A DNA stretch of 26,374 nt, from the NCBI GenBank assembly GCA_964511535.1, contig CAZEFW010000136.1, positions 1 through 26,374 on the forward strand, in the 5' to 3' direction. This stretch comes from CAZCFB01 sp964511535 (GTDB taxonomy: Bacteria; Myxococcota_A; Polyangia; GCA-2747355; CAZCFB01). Position numbers and translations under genes: made by a program. Positions 15,659 through 23,059 of the stretch are shown piece by piece. The notes below the pieces were generated by a model. The model was not told the origin of the DNA. It searched no databases and saw only the letters and a list, made by a program, of their open reading frames with translations. Position 1 is the stretch's first letter. Every line of letters starts with the position of its first letter.

Positions 15659-16540
15659 CTACACCGCCCGGGACAGCCTCGTCTCCAGGGCCGCCCAGAC
15701 CGCCTTGATCTCCTCGGCGACGCCTGGCACCGAGAGGGGCAGCTTGCCCCTGGCCAGGGCCCGCGGCACGCCCGGGTCGAACGGCACCTTGCCGATCACC
15801 TCGGCCCCGGCGCCCTCGGCCCGCGCCTGCACCTGTCGGCAGATGTTCGGCTCCAGATCGGCCTTGTTGATCACCACCAGCGCCGGGATCTCCTGCTCCC
15901 CGCACAGGTCGAGCACCCGCGCGAGGTCATGGTCGCCCGAGGTGCTCGGCTCGGTGACCACGAGCACCAGATCGGCGCCCTGCACGGCCAGCTGCACCGG
16001 CCTGCCGATTCCGGGCGGCCCGTCGATGAAGATCAGGTCCAGCGCCTCGTCAGCGGCCACCATCAGCGCGCGCTGCCGCACCTTGTTCACCAGCGCCCCC
16101 GAGTTCTCCTGCGCCACGCCGAGGATGGCGTGCACCAGGGGGCCATCGTCGGACGGGCGGCTGGTCCAGATGCCCACGATGTTCGGGTGCATGCCGAGCA
16201 CATCCTCGGGGCAGGTGCGCACGCAGGACCCGCAGCCAGTGCAGGCGAACGGGTCGCTGAAGACCAGGCCCGTGTGCCCCAGCCGGATGGCGTCGAAGCG
16301 GCAGATCGCCTCGCACCCGCCGCAGCCGATGCACCTGCGCAGGTCCACCGAGACCCGGCTGCCGTGGTAGTACGGCTCGTGGATCCCGTCGGGTCCCGTG
16401 AGCAGCAGCGCCAGGTTCGCCGCGTCCACATCGCAGTCGGCGCTCACCACGGGGCGAGCCAGCCGCACCAGCGAGGCGCAGATGGAGGTCTTGCCCGTGC
16501 CCCCCTTGCCGCTGATGACGGCCACCTGCCGCGGCGCCAT
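15659..16540 (-). CDS. MinD-type ATPase with inserted two-cluster ferredoxin domain (second of pair)
   Basis: 293 residues, a P-loop MinD-superfamily ATPase with an inserted ferredoxin module (COG1149 type). The deviant Walker A SGKGGTGKT is at 10-18. Two [4Fe-4S] motifs follow: CIGCGGCEAIC (70-80) and CTGCGSCVRTCP (100-111). Later come LIFIDGPPGIGRP (switch II/Walker B region) and VLVVTEPSTSGDHDL. The ATG overlaps the previous stop by one base (TGATG), so the two ATPases are almost certainly co-expressed and may form a heterodimer. Proteins of this group are found in anaerobes and are thought to couple ATP use to Fe-S cluster or electron handling, but the reaction is not settled. The longer open frame upstream is an overlap with the neighbouring gene and lacks the family N-terminus. 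Confidence 0.92.
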   Translation of the reverse strand: MAPRQVAVISGKGGTGKTSICASLVRLARPVVSADCDVDAANLALLLTGPDGIHEPYYHGSRVSVDLRRCIGCGGCEAICRFDAIRLGHTGLVFSDPFACTGCGSCVRTCPEDVLGMHPNIVGIWTSRPSDDGPLVHAILGVAQENSGALVNKVRQRALMVAADEALDLIFIDGPPGIGRPVQLAVQGADLVLVVTEPSTSGDHDLARVLDLCGEQEIPALVVINKADLEPNICRQVQARAEGAGAEVIGKVPFDPGVPRALARGKLPLSVPGVAEEIKAVWAALETRLSRAV

Positions 16541-17403
16541 CAGAGCGCCTTCCCCAGCCGCTTGGCCAGCTTGAGCATCCGCTTGCGGAAGGAAGGCACC
16601 GCCTCCGAGGCCAGCTGCTGCCGGGCGTAGGCCTGGGCCGCCTCGGTGATGAACGGCACCTCCGCCAGCAGCTGAATCTCCCTGTCCTTGAGGTAGGCGC
16701 GCATCTCCTTGCTGTCCCCCAGGTCCGATCGGTTGATGATGACGCTCATGGGCTGACCGGCGGCGTGGCACATCTCCACGGCGAGGCCGAGGTCGTGATA
16801 GCCGAAGGGGGTCGGCTCGGTCACCAGGATCACCCGGTCCGCCACCCGCGTGGCCACCAGCGCCGAGCAGGACGTCCCGGGTGACACGTCGATGAACTCC
16901 AGCACCCCTCTGCCCCGGTTGGCGCGCTTGACGACCTTGAGCATCTCGCTGATGAGCGGCGCGGCCCTCGGCTCGCCCACGTCGAGCTTGCCCGACCAGA
17001 ACTCCACCGCGCCCGACCGGCCCCGGCTCAGGGTGCCCAGCTCTCGCGGCGCCTCGGTGATGACCCGCTCGGGGCAGGCCAGGGTGCAGACCCCGCAGAA
17101 TCGGCAGGCGTCCGGATCCACGCGGATCCCGTCCTCCTCCAGCGTCACGGCGCCGAAGGCGCACACCTCGACGCAGGTGCCGCAGCGGGTGCAGCCGGAC
17201 CCGCGCTGGCCAGGGTAGGGGAGCCCCACCCGCAGCTCCTCGGCGATGTCCGGCTTGAGGAAAAGGTGGCCGTTGGGCTCCTCCACGTCAGCGTCGATGT
17301 AGGCCACGCGGCGATGGCTCTGGGATGACAGGACATGGGCCAGGTTGGTGGCCATCATGGTCTTGCCGGTGCCGCCCTTGCCGCTGGCCACTGCGATGCG
17401 CAT
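16540..17403 (-). CDS. MinD-type ATPase with inserted two-cluster ferredoxin domain (first of pair)
   Basis: 287 residues, paralogous to the next gene. Walker A SGKGGTGKT is at 7-15, VAYIDADVEEPN at 33-44 and the ferredoxin insert at 71-110 (CTRCGTCVEVC and CRFCGVCTLACP). LEFIDVSPGTSC and VILVTEPTPFGYHDLGLAVE are the later nucleotide-switch motifs. The start at 17403 is supported by TGGAG nine bases upstream and by the family N-terminus beginning just before the P-loop. It is the first gene of the minus-strand run ending at 9473. Similar pairs occur near the orange-protein genes of Desulfovibrio and near NifX-like proteins; neither partner is in this window. The promoter should lie in 17404-17553. 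Confidence 0.92.
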   Translation of the reverse strand: MRIAVASGKGGTGKTMMATNLAHVLSSQSHRRVAYIDADVEEPNGHLFLKPDIAEELRVGLPYPGQRGSGCTRCGTCVEVCAFGAVTLEEDGIRVDPDACRFCGVCTLACPERVITEAPRELGTLSRGRSGAVEFWSGKLDVGEPRAAPLISEMLKVVKRANRGRGVLEFIDVSPGTSCSALVATRVADRVILVTEPTPFGYHDLGLAVEMCHAAGQPMSVIINRSDLGDSKEMRAYLKDREIQLLAEVPFITEAAQAYARQQLASEAVPSFRKRMLKLAKRLGKAL

Positions 17404-17553
17404 ACGAAATTCTCCAGGTCTCGGCCCCCGCTGACGCCGGGCGTCTAACAATGGATCAGATTGGCCCGGGCTGCCAGGGAGCCCGAGCTGGTTGGCTGGC
17501 GATTGATAATTTGTGCCTCTCGAACCACACTTGGTCCTCGAATGGAGAGAGCG
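17404..17553. promoter_or_regulatory. Divergent intergenic control region
   Basis: The 150 bases between two divergent units (ATPase operon to the left, lipoprotein/barrel pair to the right) should hold promoters for both. GATAAT at 17505-17510 in a locally AT-rich patch is a possible plus-strand -10 box, but I find no good -35 partner at 16-18 bases. A small hairpin, CGGGCT/AGCCCG, lies at 17467-17485. No clear operator palindrome stands out. Confidence 0.35.
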
Positions 17554-17910
17554 ATGAGCTTCATGGATGCCCGGCACATGCGCCTGCTCCTGCTCTGCCT
17601 CGGGGTGACCGTCGCGGGCGGGTGCGTGGTGGAGGAGCGCTGCTTCGGTAACGGCGACTGTGTTGGAACACAGGTCTGCCTGGGCGGCGTCTGTCAGCCT
17701 GGTCCCGAGGCGGGCCCGGGCGCTGACGCGGCGCCAGGTGATGCCGCTGGCGCTGACGCGGCGCTGGATGATGCCACCGGCGGGGACGCGGCGGCAGGCG
17801 ACTCGGCCCCGGATTCAGCGGCCGTGGATGCAGCGCCGGTGGACGCTCCCCGGAGCGACTCGGGCGGCGTGGATCTCGCCCCTCTCGACGCTGGTGCGGC
17901 CGATGGTTAG
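17554..17910 (+). CDS. Small lipoprotein with Asp/Ala-rich linker
   Basis: 118 residues. The signal LLLLCLGVTVAGGC gives a lipidated C24. It is followed by a four-cysteine motif (CFGNGDCVGTQVCLGGVC), typical of surface lipoproteins in Myxococcota-like genomes, and then about 70 residues of Asp/Ala/Pro/Gly low complexity with repeats of the GDAA kind. No folded catalytic domain is present. GGAGAG shortly upstream of ATG 17554 supports this start; an ATG at 17578 is also possible. The 3' end overlaps the start of the beta-barrel gene by eight bases, so the two are translationally coupled. It probably acts as a tether or partner of the barrel, which is inference from position. Confidence 0.78.
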   Translation: MSFMDARHMRLLLLCLGVTVAGGCVVEERCFGNGDCVGTQVCLGGVCQPGPEAGPGADAAPGDAAGADAALDDATGGDAAAGDSAPDSAAVDAAPVDAPRSDSGGVDLAPLDAGAADG

Positions 17911-19372
17911 AGCGCGCGCATGCCTCCTCCTGGTGGTGCTGCTGCTGACCCCTTGCCTCTCCATGGCCCAGGGCAGCAGCGAACCTGATTGCCTGGACCG
18001 CTCCAGGCGCGCGTGGCAGCTCATCCTCAAGTCGGACGGTGATCAGGCCGAGGCGCTGCTCAACGTCGACGGCTGCCCCGACCCCGGCCCCGAGCGCGCC
18101 CGGTGGTTCATGCTGCGCGCCGCCCTGGCGGACCTGCGCGGGGACCGCGCCGGCACCTCCGAGTTCGTGGGCAAGGCGCTGCAGGAGGAGGTCCTCTTCG
18201 CAGGGGACCGCGCCATCCTCACCGAGTTGGGCCGCCGCGGCTTCCCGCGCTGGCTCGACTCGCTGCAGCTGCGCCTGGAGGTTGGCGGCGGGTACAGCTC
18301 GGACGCGGTCACCTCCGGTCCGGAAGACCCGGGCACAGCGGCCGGCGCGGGCGCCACGGGGAGCCCGCTGATCCTGTTCGACGCGTTCGCCCGCTTCCGC
18401 CCGCGGCTGCACGCGCTGGTCAACCCCCAGCTCGACCTGGCCATCAGGGGCCTGTTCCTCACCGACGGGACCCCCTCGCCAGCGACCGGCCTCGGCCCGG
18501 ACGACCACAGCCGGCTCCGGATCACCGCCAGGCCCGGCATCGCCCTCGGCGCCTCCCTGCGGGCCCACTACCGCGCCGAGCTGCTCCTGCTGACAGGCGG
18601 CGATCCCGCCACCCCGGACGCGCCGCAGGCCTCGCCGGGGGACAGCGGGCCGCGCTGGCTGCACGAACGCCACCGGGGAGAGGTGGAGCTCGAGCCGATG
18701 GAGTGGCTCGCCCTGTTCGGCGGCGCCGGGGTGGTCCGCTCCCGCCACGGTATTCGCAGCCGCACCGAGGCGGACGGCGGCATCGGCCTGCAGGGCAAGC
18801 TCTGGCGGCTGCACCTGGCCGGCGGCTTCGCCATGCGCGGCCACTGGGGCGGGGAGGGGCAGGTGGAGGTGACCCTGCCCGGCGGCAGCGTGCGGGATGT
18901 GCTGATCAGCCCCTACGACCTGTACGGCGGCACCCTGCTCGCCTCGGCGATCTTGCCGCTGCCCTACGTGACCCTGCGCGCCCGGTTCTCCTTCGCCTTC
19001 GACTCTCACCTGCGATCCGAGGGTTACTTCGACGACCAGACCCTCCACCCCGACGACGATCCCACCCGGAGCAGAGAGGACCAGCTGGTCCGGGCCGGGC
19101 TGCAGGTCTGGTCCATGGCCTGGCGCGGCCTGCGCGGCGGCGTCGGCTACACGGTGTCTCACCGGGCCTCGAACAAGGGCGTCTACGGCTTCACGGACCA
19201 CCGGGTCGTGGCGCGCCTGCGCTACCGCTTCTCAATGAATCCCCTGGGGCCCTCGAAGCACAGCGCCCCCGCCGACCAGGTCGCCTTGCCCCACACCGCC
19301 CGCCCCCACGACGAGCTGACCGACGAGCGCATCCAGGATCTGATGTGGCGCGAGGTGCTGCGGCGCCGCTAG
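17903..19372 (+). CDS. Probable outer-membrane beta-barrel protein
   Basis: 489 residues. The signal peptide (CLLLVVLLLTPCLSMAQ, about 1-23) is followed by a short helical TPR-like part (about 28-120; RRAWQLILKSDGDQAEALL). A long region of alternating amphipathic strands follows, beginning LDSLQLRLEVGGGYSSD. The penultimate strands end in GFTDHRVVARLRYRFSMN, a typical barrel closing strand, but about 45 residues follow it, so the C-terminal signal is not canonical. I do not recognise the family; the helical part plus barrel resembles surface lipoprotein assembly modifier-type layouts only loosely. The ATG at 17903 lies inside the lipoprotein gene (8-base overlap) and is preferred because it begins a good signal peptide. 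It converges on the DUF362 gene with four bases between stops. Confidence 0.75.
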   Translation: MVRARACLLLVVLLLTPCLSMAQGSSEPDCLDRSRRAWQLILKSDGDQAEALLNVDGCPDPGPERARWFMLRAALADLRGDRAGTSEFVGKALQEEVLFAGDRAILTELGRRGFPRWLDSLQLRLEVGGGYSSDAVTSGPEDPGTAAGAGATGSPLILFDAFARFRPRLHALVNPQLDLAIRGLFLTDGTPSPATGLGPDDHSRLRITARPGIALGASLRAHYRAELLLLTGGDPATPDAPQASPGDSGPRWLHERHRGEVELEPMEWLALFGGAGVVRSRHGIRSRTEADGGIGLQGKLWRLHLAGGFAMRGHWGGEGQVEVTLPGGSVRDVLISPYDLYGGTLLASAILPLPYVTLRARFSFAFDSHLRSEGYFDDQTLHPDDDPTRSREDQLVRAGLQVWSMAWRGLRGGVGYTVSHRASNKGVYGFTDHRVVARLRYRFSMNPLGPSKHSAPADQVALPHTARPHDELTDERIQDLMWREVLRRR

Positions 19373-19376
19373 CGGA

Positions 19377-20498
19377 TCAGGCCGGGTCCTCCACCTCCAC
19401 CAGCTCATAACCCCGAGTACCGAGCCCGCGCTCCTCGGCGTAGGCCAGCTGCCGTGACCAGTCGATCTCCGGATAGAGCGCGCGGAACTTGTCCGCCCCC
19501 GGCGGGTGCCCCTCGTCGGGCAGCCTGGATCCCGGGAGCCCCCGGGCGGCGTTGATCAGGTCGGCGGAGGCCTGGTCCACGGCCACCGGATCGGTGGACG
19601 CCAGCACGCCCACATTGTTGACGATGGGGTTGTCGCTCCAGGGGAAGCAGTCGCAGTCGGGCGTCACCTCCACCACGAAGTTGTAGAACGCCACCTTGCC
19701 CACCTTCTGCGCCAGGACGCCCTCGGCCACCTCCACCATCTTCTCCTGGATCAGGTCAGCCCGCTCGTTCCACAGGAACCTCAGCGCGCCCGGGTCGCAC
19801 ACGGCGATACACTCGGCGCAGCCGATGCACAGGGCATGGTCGAAGCGCGCCACCCCCTCGTACAGCTCCACCGCGTCTGCCGGACAGATCTCCACGCACT
19901 CGCCGCACGCCTCGCACTTCTCCTCCTCGATCTGCGGCTTGACGTCGGCGTGCATGGCCTGCTTCATGGCGCGCGATCCGAGCCCCATGGAGAGGTTCTT
20001 GATCGTGCCGCCGAAGCCCACCGCCAGGTGCCCCTTGACGTGAGAGATGCAGCAGAGCGCGTCGGAGTGGTGCACGGCCGAGGCGTAGCGGACCGTGTCG
20101 AAGTGCCTGCCGCCCACGGCCACCTCCGCCACGTCTCTGGAGCGGATCCCATCGCCGATGACCAGCGGCGCGGCCACGGTGGCGTAGCTGAAGCCGTTCT
20201 CCAGTGCCAGCTCCAGGTGCGAGACCGCCTCCTTGCGCCGCCCCACGTAAAGGGTACAGGTGTCGGTGAGGAACGGCGCGCCGCCGCGACCCTTCAGCCG
20301 GTCCACCAGCTTGCGCGCGAACTGCGGCCGCACATACGCGGTGGTGCCGTCGTCGCCGAAGTGGACCTTGACCGCCACCGTGTCTCCGTCGGAGACCATC
20401 CCCAGGCCCATGCGATCCACCAGGGCGCCGAAGCGTTGCACCAGGCCGCGGTTATGCGCCACCCGCGCGGGAACGTAATAAACCGTCGCCTTGTCCAC
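19377..20498 (-). CDS. DUF362 protein with two-cluster ferredoxin domain
   Basis: 373 residues. The DUF362 fold (VKVHFGDDGTTAYVRP near the start, SHVKGHLAVGFGGTIKNLSMGLGSR in the middle, STDPVAVDQASADLIN near the end) is interrupted by a ferredoxin module with CEACGECVEICP (about 195-206) and CIGCAECIAVCDP (about 224-236), so two [4Fe-4S] clusters. The DUF362 function is not established; members are often annotated simply as Fe-S-binding proteins and occur in anaerobes. I chose the GTG at 20498 because AAGGAGG lies five bases upstream and the chain then begins at the first conserved strand (ATVYYVP); a longer GTG start at 20522 lacks a site. The ribosome site lies 5' of this start, just after the preceding stop. 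Confidence 0.9.
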   Translation of the reverse strand: MDKATVYYVPARVAHNRGLVQRFGALVDRMGLGMVSDGDTVAVKVHFGDDGTTAYVRPQFARKLVDRLKGRGGAPFLTDTCTLYVGRRKEAVSHLELALENGFSYATVAAPLVIGDGIRSRDVAEVAVGGRHFDTVRYASAVHHSDALCCISHVKGHLAVGFGGTIKNLSMGLGSRAMKQAMHADVKPQIEEEKCEACGECVEICPADAVELYEGVARFDHALCIGCAECIAVCDPGALRFLWNERADLIQEKMVEVAEGVLAQKVGKVAFYNFVVEVTPDCDCFPWSDNPIVNNVGVLASTDPVAVDQASADLINAARGLPGSRLPDEGHPPGADKFRALYPEIDWSRQLAYAEERGLGTRGYELVEVEDPA

Positions 20499-20509
20499 GG
20501 CGGCCTCCT

Positions 20510-23017
20510 TCACGGCTTGCACTTCAGGTCAGGGGTCGGGCTGAACAGGTGGGGCGCCATCTTCTTGAGCGCCCGCTTCAGCGCGCGCTTGCGGAACAGC
20601 GACGGGTGCACCAGGCCCTTGCAGCCGGCCTTGCTCAGGGGGCGGACCTCCAGCTTGCCCTTGCGCGTCACCCGGTACGCGGCGTCGATGGCGGGGGCGG
20701 CCCCGTAGCTGCCGGAGAACAGCACGAGGTCGAAGCTCCCGGCGCCCCGCGTGTCATAGAACATCCACTGCTTGGATCCGCAGCGCAGGTGGACGAGCTC
20801 GGCGTCGAACTTGCGCGCCCGCACCAGCTGCCACATGGACTTGCCCGCCTTGCGCGCGCGGCGCAGCGAGTCCCGGTCCAGATCCACCAGCACCCCCTTG
20901 CAGCCGGCGTAGCGCACGTTGATCCCCACCTGCTCCTTCTTGCCCGCCTTGAGGAACCGGATGCCCCAGGTGTAGTAGCGCGCGGGATCGGGGAAGGAGC
21001 CGAGCACCCCCTCCCGAGGGCGGGAGCGAGCGGCGATGGTGCGCCCCGCCGCCTTGAGCAGCGCCTGACCGAGCCTCGCGTCGGCGAACAGGTCCGGCCG
21101 CACCACCGTGCGCCCCACGAACCCCGGCGCCTCGGCGCGCTTGCCGTCCTGCCCCACCGTCCACGCGCGCTCGGCGTACTCCCACGGCGCCCTGGTTGTC
21201 TGCAGCAGCAACTCGAACCGGCCGTCGTTGTCCGCGTCGTACCAGATCCACCGGTCCCGCGCCCGGGTGATCCAGGAGAACTCGGCGTCCACCTTGCCCT
21301 GCTCGAGCACCTGCTTGAGGGGCGCATCCATCTTCAGGGTGCCGAGCGAGTCCTGGTCCAGGTCCATGATGGTGCCGCTGGAGAAGAGCCCCTCGGAGGC
21401 CACGGCGTCGGGCTTGCCGTCGCCGCTAAGATCCCGCAGCTTGCCCTGGTGTCCTGCCCCCTTCAGCGGGTGGGGCGGCGCCACCTTCTTGGTTGGGAAG
21501 CCGGACATGAGCGTGCGGTCGAACACCAGCGGGCCCATGGCCAGCAGCCGCTTGCGCTGGGCTTCATCGGCAAACAGCTCGGGGCGCACCAGGTACCTGC
21601 CGTCCAGCTTCTTGTCCCTGGAGAGCATGCCCTTGCCGTCCACCTGGTACCCCTCGACCCGCGTGCGCCGGTGGCTGGGCGCGGTCAGCAGCAGGTCATG
21701 CTTGCCGTCGTTGTCCGTGTCGAACCAGGCGTACAGGTGGCGCGCCGCCTCCAGGAAGGTGAGCTCGGCGTCCAGCGTCCGTTTGGCCACGATGTCGCTC
21801 ACGGCGGGCAGCGCGGCGGTGCCGGCGAAGCTGTCCTGGTCCAGATCCAGGAAGTAGCAGGTCGGCCGTCCCCGGCTGAACAGCCGCCGGCGCTTCATGC
21901 GGTACATGGCGAGCACGTCCACCCTGGCGTCGAGGTCAGCGTCCCCCAGCCGCGCGATGGTGCCGCCCTCGGTCCAGGGATCCGGGATGAGCTGCGGCGG
22001 GTCGCCGGGCACCTCCTGGATGAACTTGCGCACCTCCGACACATGGATGTGGAAGTTCGACTCCTTGCGCGTGCCGTAGGAGCCGCGGATGAAGGCGTTG
22101 ACCCCCACCAGGTCCCCGGCGGCGTTGACCAGCGGGCCCCCGCTGTCTCCCTGGCTGATGTCGCAGGTGGACTGGATGACCAGCGCCGGCTTCTGCCGGG
22201 CCATCTCCTTGCGCATCTTCTCCAGCCGCCGGGCCTTCAGCTTCGCCAGAGATCCTGACAGGGGCCCCTTGCCCGCCGCCGCCCGCTGGCTGTCGATGAG
22301 CAGCAGCTGCGCCAGGTGGGTCGAGAGCTTGCCCACCGCCGCGATCTGGCCCCCCTTGACCGCCCACACCAGCCCGATGCCGGCGTGTCCCAGGGCCCAC
22401 ACCTGCAGCCCGGGGGGCGGGTCCTTGGCGGCGATGTTCACCACCTTCAGGTCCGCAGGCGGGTCGATGATCTTGAGCACCGCCAGGTCCCGCAGGGGAT
22501 CCTGCTTGTGCACGTGGGCCTCGTAGGTCCTGGTCCGCCGCTCCATGACGCCGCTGGCGTTGAGCTTGCCCAGGCTCACGTTCACCTTCATGCGGAAGTC
22601 CTCCCGCGCGGCGTGGGCGATGACATGGTGGTTGGTGAGGACCCAGCCGTCCTTGTGGTAGATCACCCCGCTGCCGTAGCCGCCCGGCGTGCTGATGATC
22701 ACCGTGGCCGGCGCCACCTGGCGATACACGCTGACCTGGTCGCCGCCGGTGGCCCTGCTCGGGCGATCCTCCACCGCCTCGGCGCGCGGGCCGGCCTCGC
22801 CGTCATCCTCGTAGAACCCGCTCAGCGTGACGTTGTCCCCGATTATCATCGACTTGGGAAGCTTGAGGGACTTGACCTCCCGAGCCTGCGGCCCGCGCGG
22901 CTTCTCGTTCACCTCCTTGCCGCCCACCCGCTCCCCCCTGGGACCGGCTGGCCCGCGGGCTGGCGGACAGCCTGCGATGGAAAGGGTCAACAGCAGGACG
23001 GGGATAGTTCTGGACAT
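20510..23017 (-). CDS. Trypsin-like lipoprotein protease with three Ca-loop modules
   Basis: 835 residues. The lipobox LSIAGC gives C17. A low-complexity linker leads to an HtrA-like trypsin-fold domain (about 95-335) with an apparently complete triad: TNHHV (H131), RDLAVLKI (D177) and QGDSGGP (S292). There is no PDZ domain. From about 385 the chain contains three similar modules (386-491, 548-656, 706-820), each with D-L-D-x-D-S, then D-A-E-L/F, then a W/F-x-Y/F-D-T/A-D-N-D-G loop and L-V-R-P-x-L-F-A-D. The third is degenerate (YDTRGAGSFD). The Asp-rich loops suggest calcium binding. Expected location: periplasmic or outer face, membrane anchored. AGGAG six bases before the ATG supports the start. 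The DUF362 gene starts 11 bases after its stop. Confidence 0.9.
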   Translation of the reverse strand: MSRTIPVLLLTLSIAGCPPARGPAGPRGERVGGKEVNEKPRGPQAREVKSLKLPKSMIIGDNVTLSGFYEDDGEAGPRAEAVEDRPSRATGGDQVSVYRQVAPATVIISTPGGYGSGVIYHKDGWVLTNHHVIAHAAREDFRMKVNVSLGKLNASGVMERRTRTYEAHVHKQDPLRDLAVLKIIDPPADLKVVNIAAKDPPPGLQVWALGHAGIGLVWAVKGGQIAAVGKLSTHLAQLLLIDSQRAAAGKGPLSGSLAKLKARRLEKMRKEMARQKPALVIQSTCDISQGDSGGPLVNAAGDLVGVNAFIRGSYGTRKESNFHIHVSEVRKFIQEVPGDPPQLIPDPWTEGGTIARLGDADLDARVDVLAMYRMKRRRLFSRGRPTCYFLDLDQDSFAGTAALPAVSDIVAKRTLDAELTFLEAARHLYAWFDTDNDGKHDLLLTAPSHRRTRVEGYQVDGKGMLSRDKKLDGRYLVRPELFADEAQRKRLLAMGPLVFDRTLMSGFPTKKVAPPHPLKGAGHQGKLRDLSGDGKPDAVASEGLFSSGTIMDLDQDSLGTLKMDAPLKQVLEQGKVDAEFSWITRARDRWIWYDADNDGRFELLLQTTRAPWEYAERAWTVGQDGKRAEAPGFVGRTVVRPDLFADARLGQALLKAAGRTIAARSRPREGVLGSFPDPARYYTWGIRFLKAGKKEQVGINVRYAGCKGVLVDLDRDSLRRARKAGKSMWQLVRARKFDAELVHLRCGSKQWMFYDTRGAGSFDLVLFSGSYGAAPAIDAAYRVTRKGKLEVRPLSKAGCKGLVHPSLFRKRALKRALKKMAPHLFSPTPDLKCKP

Positions 23018-23059
23018 GGCGCGCTCCTGAGAAGATGGATAATACCAGAGCGCGGCGAG

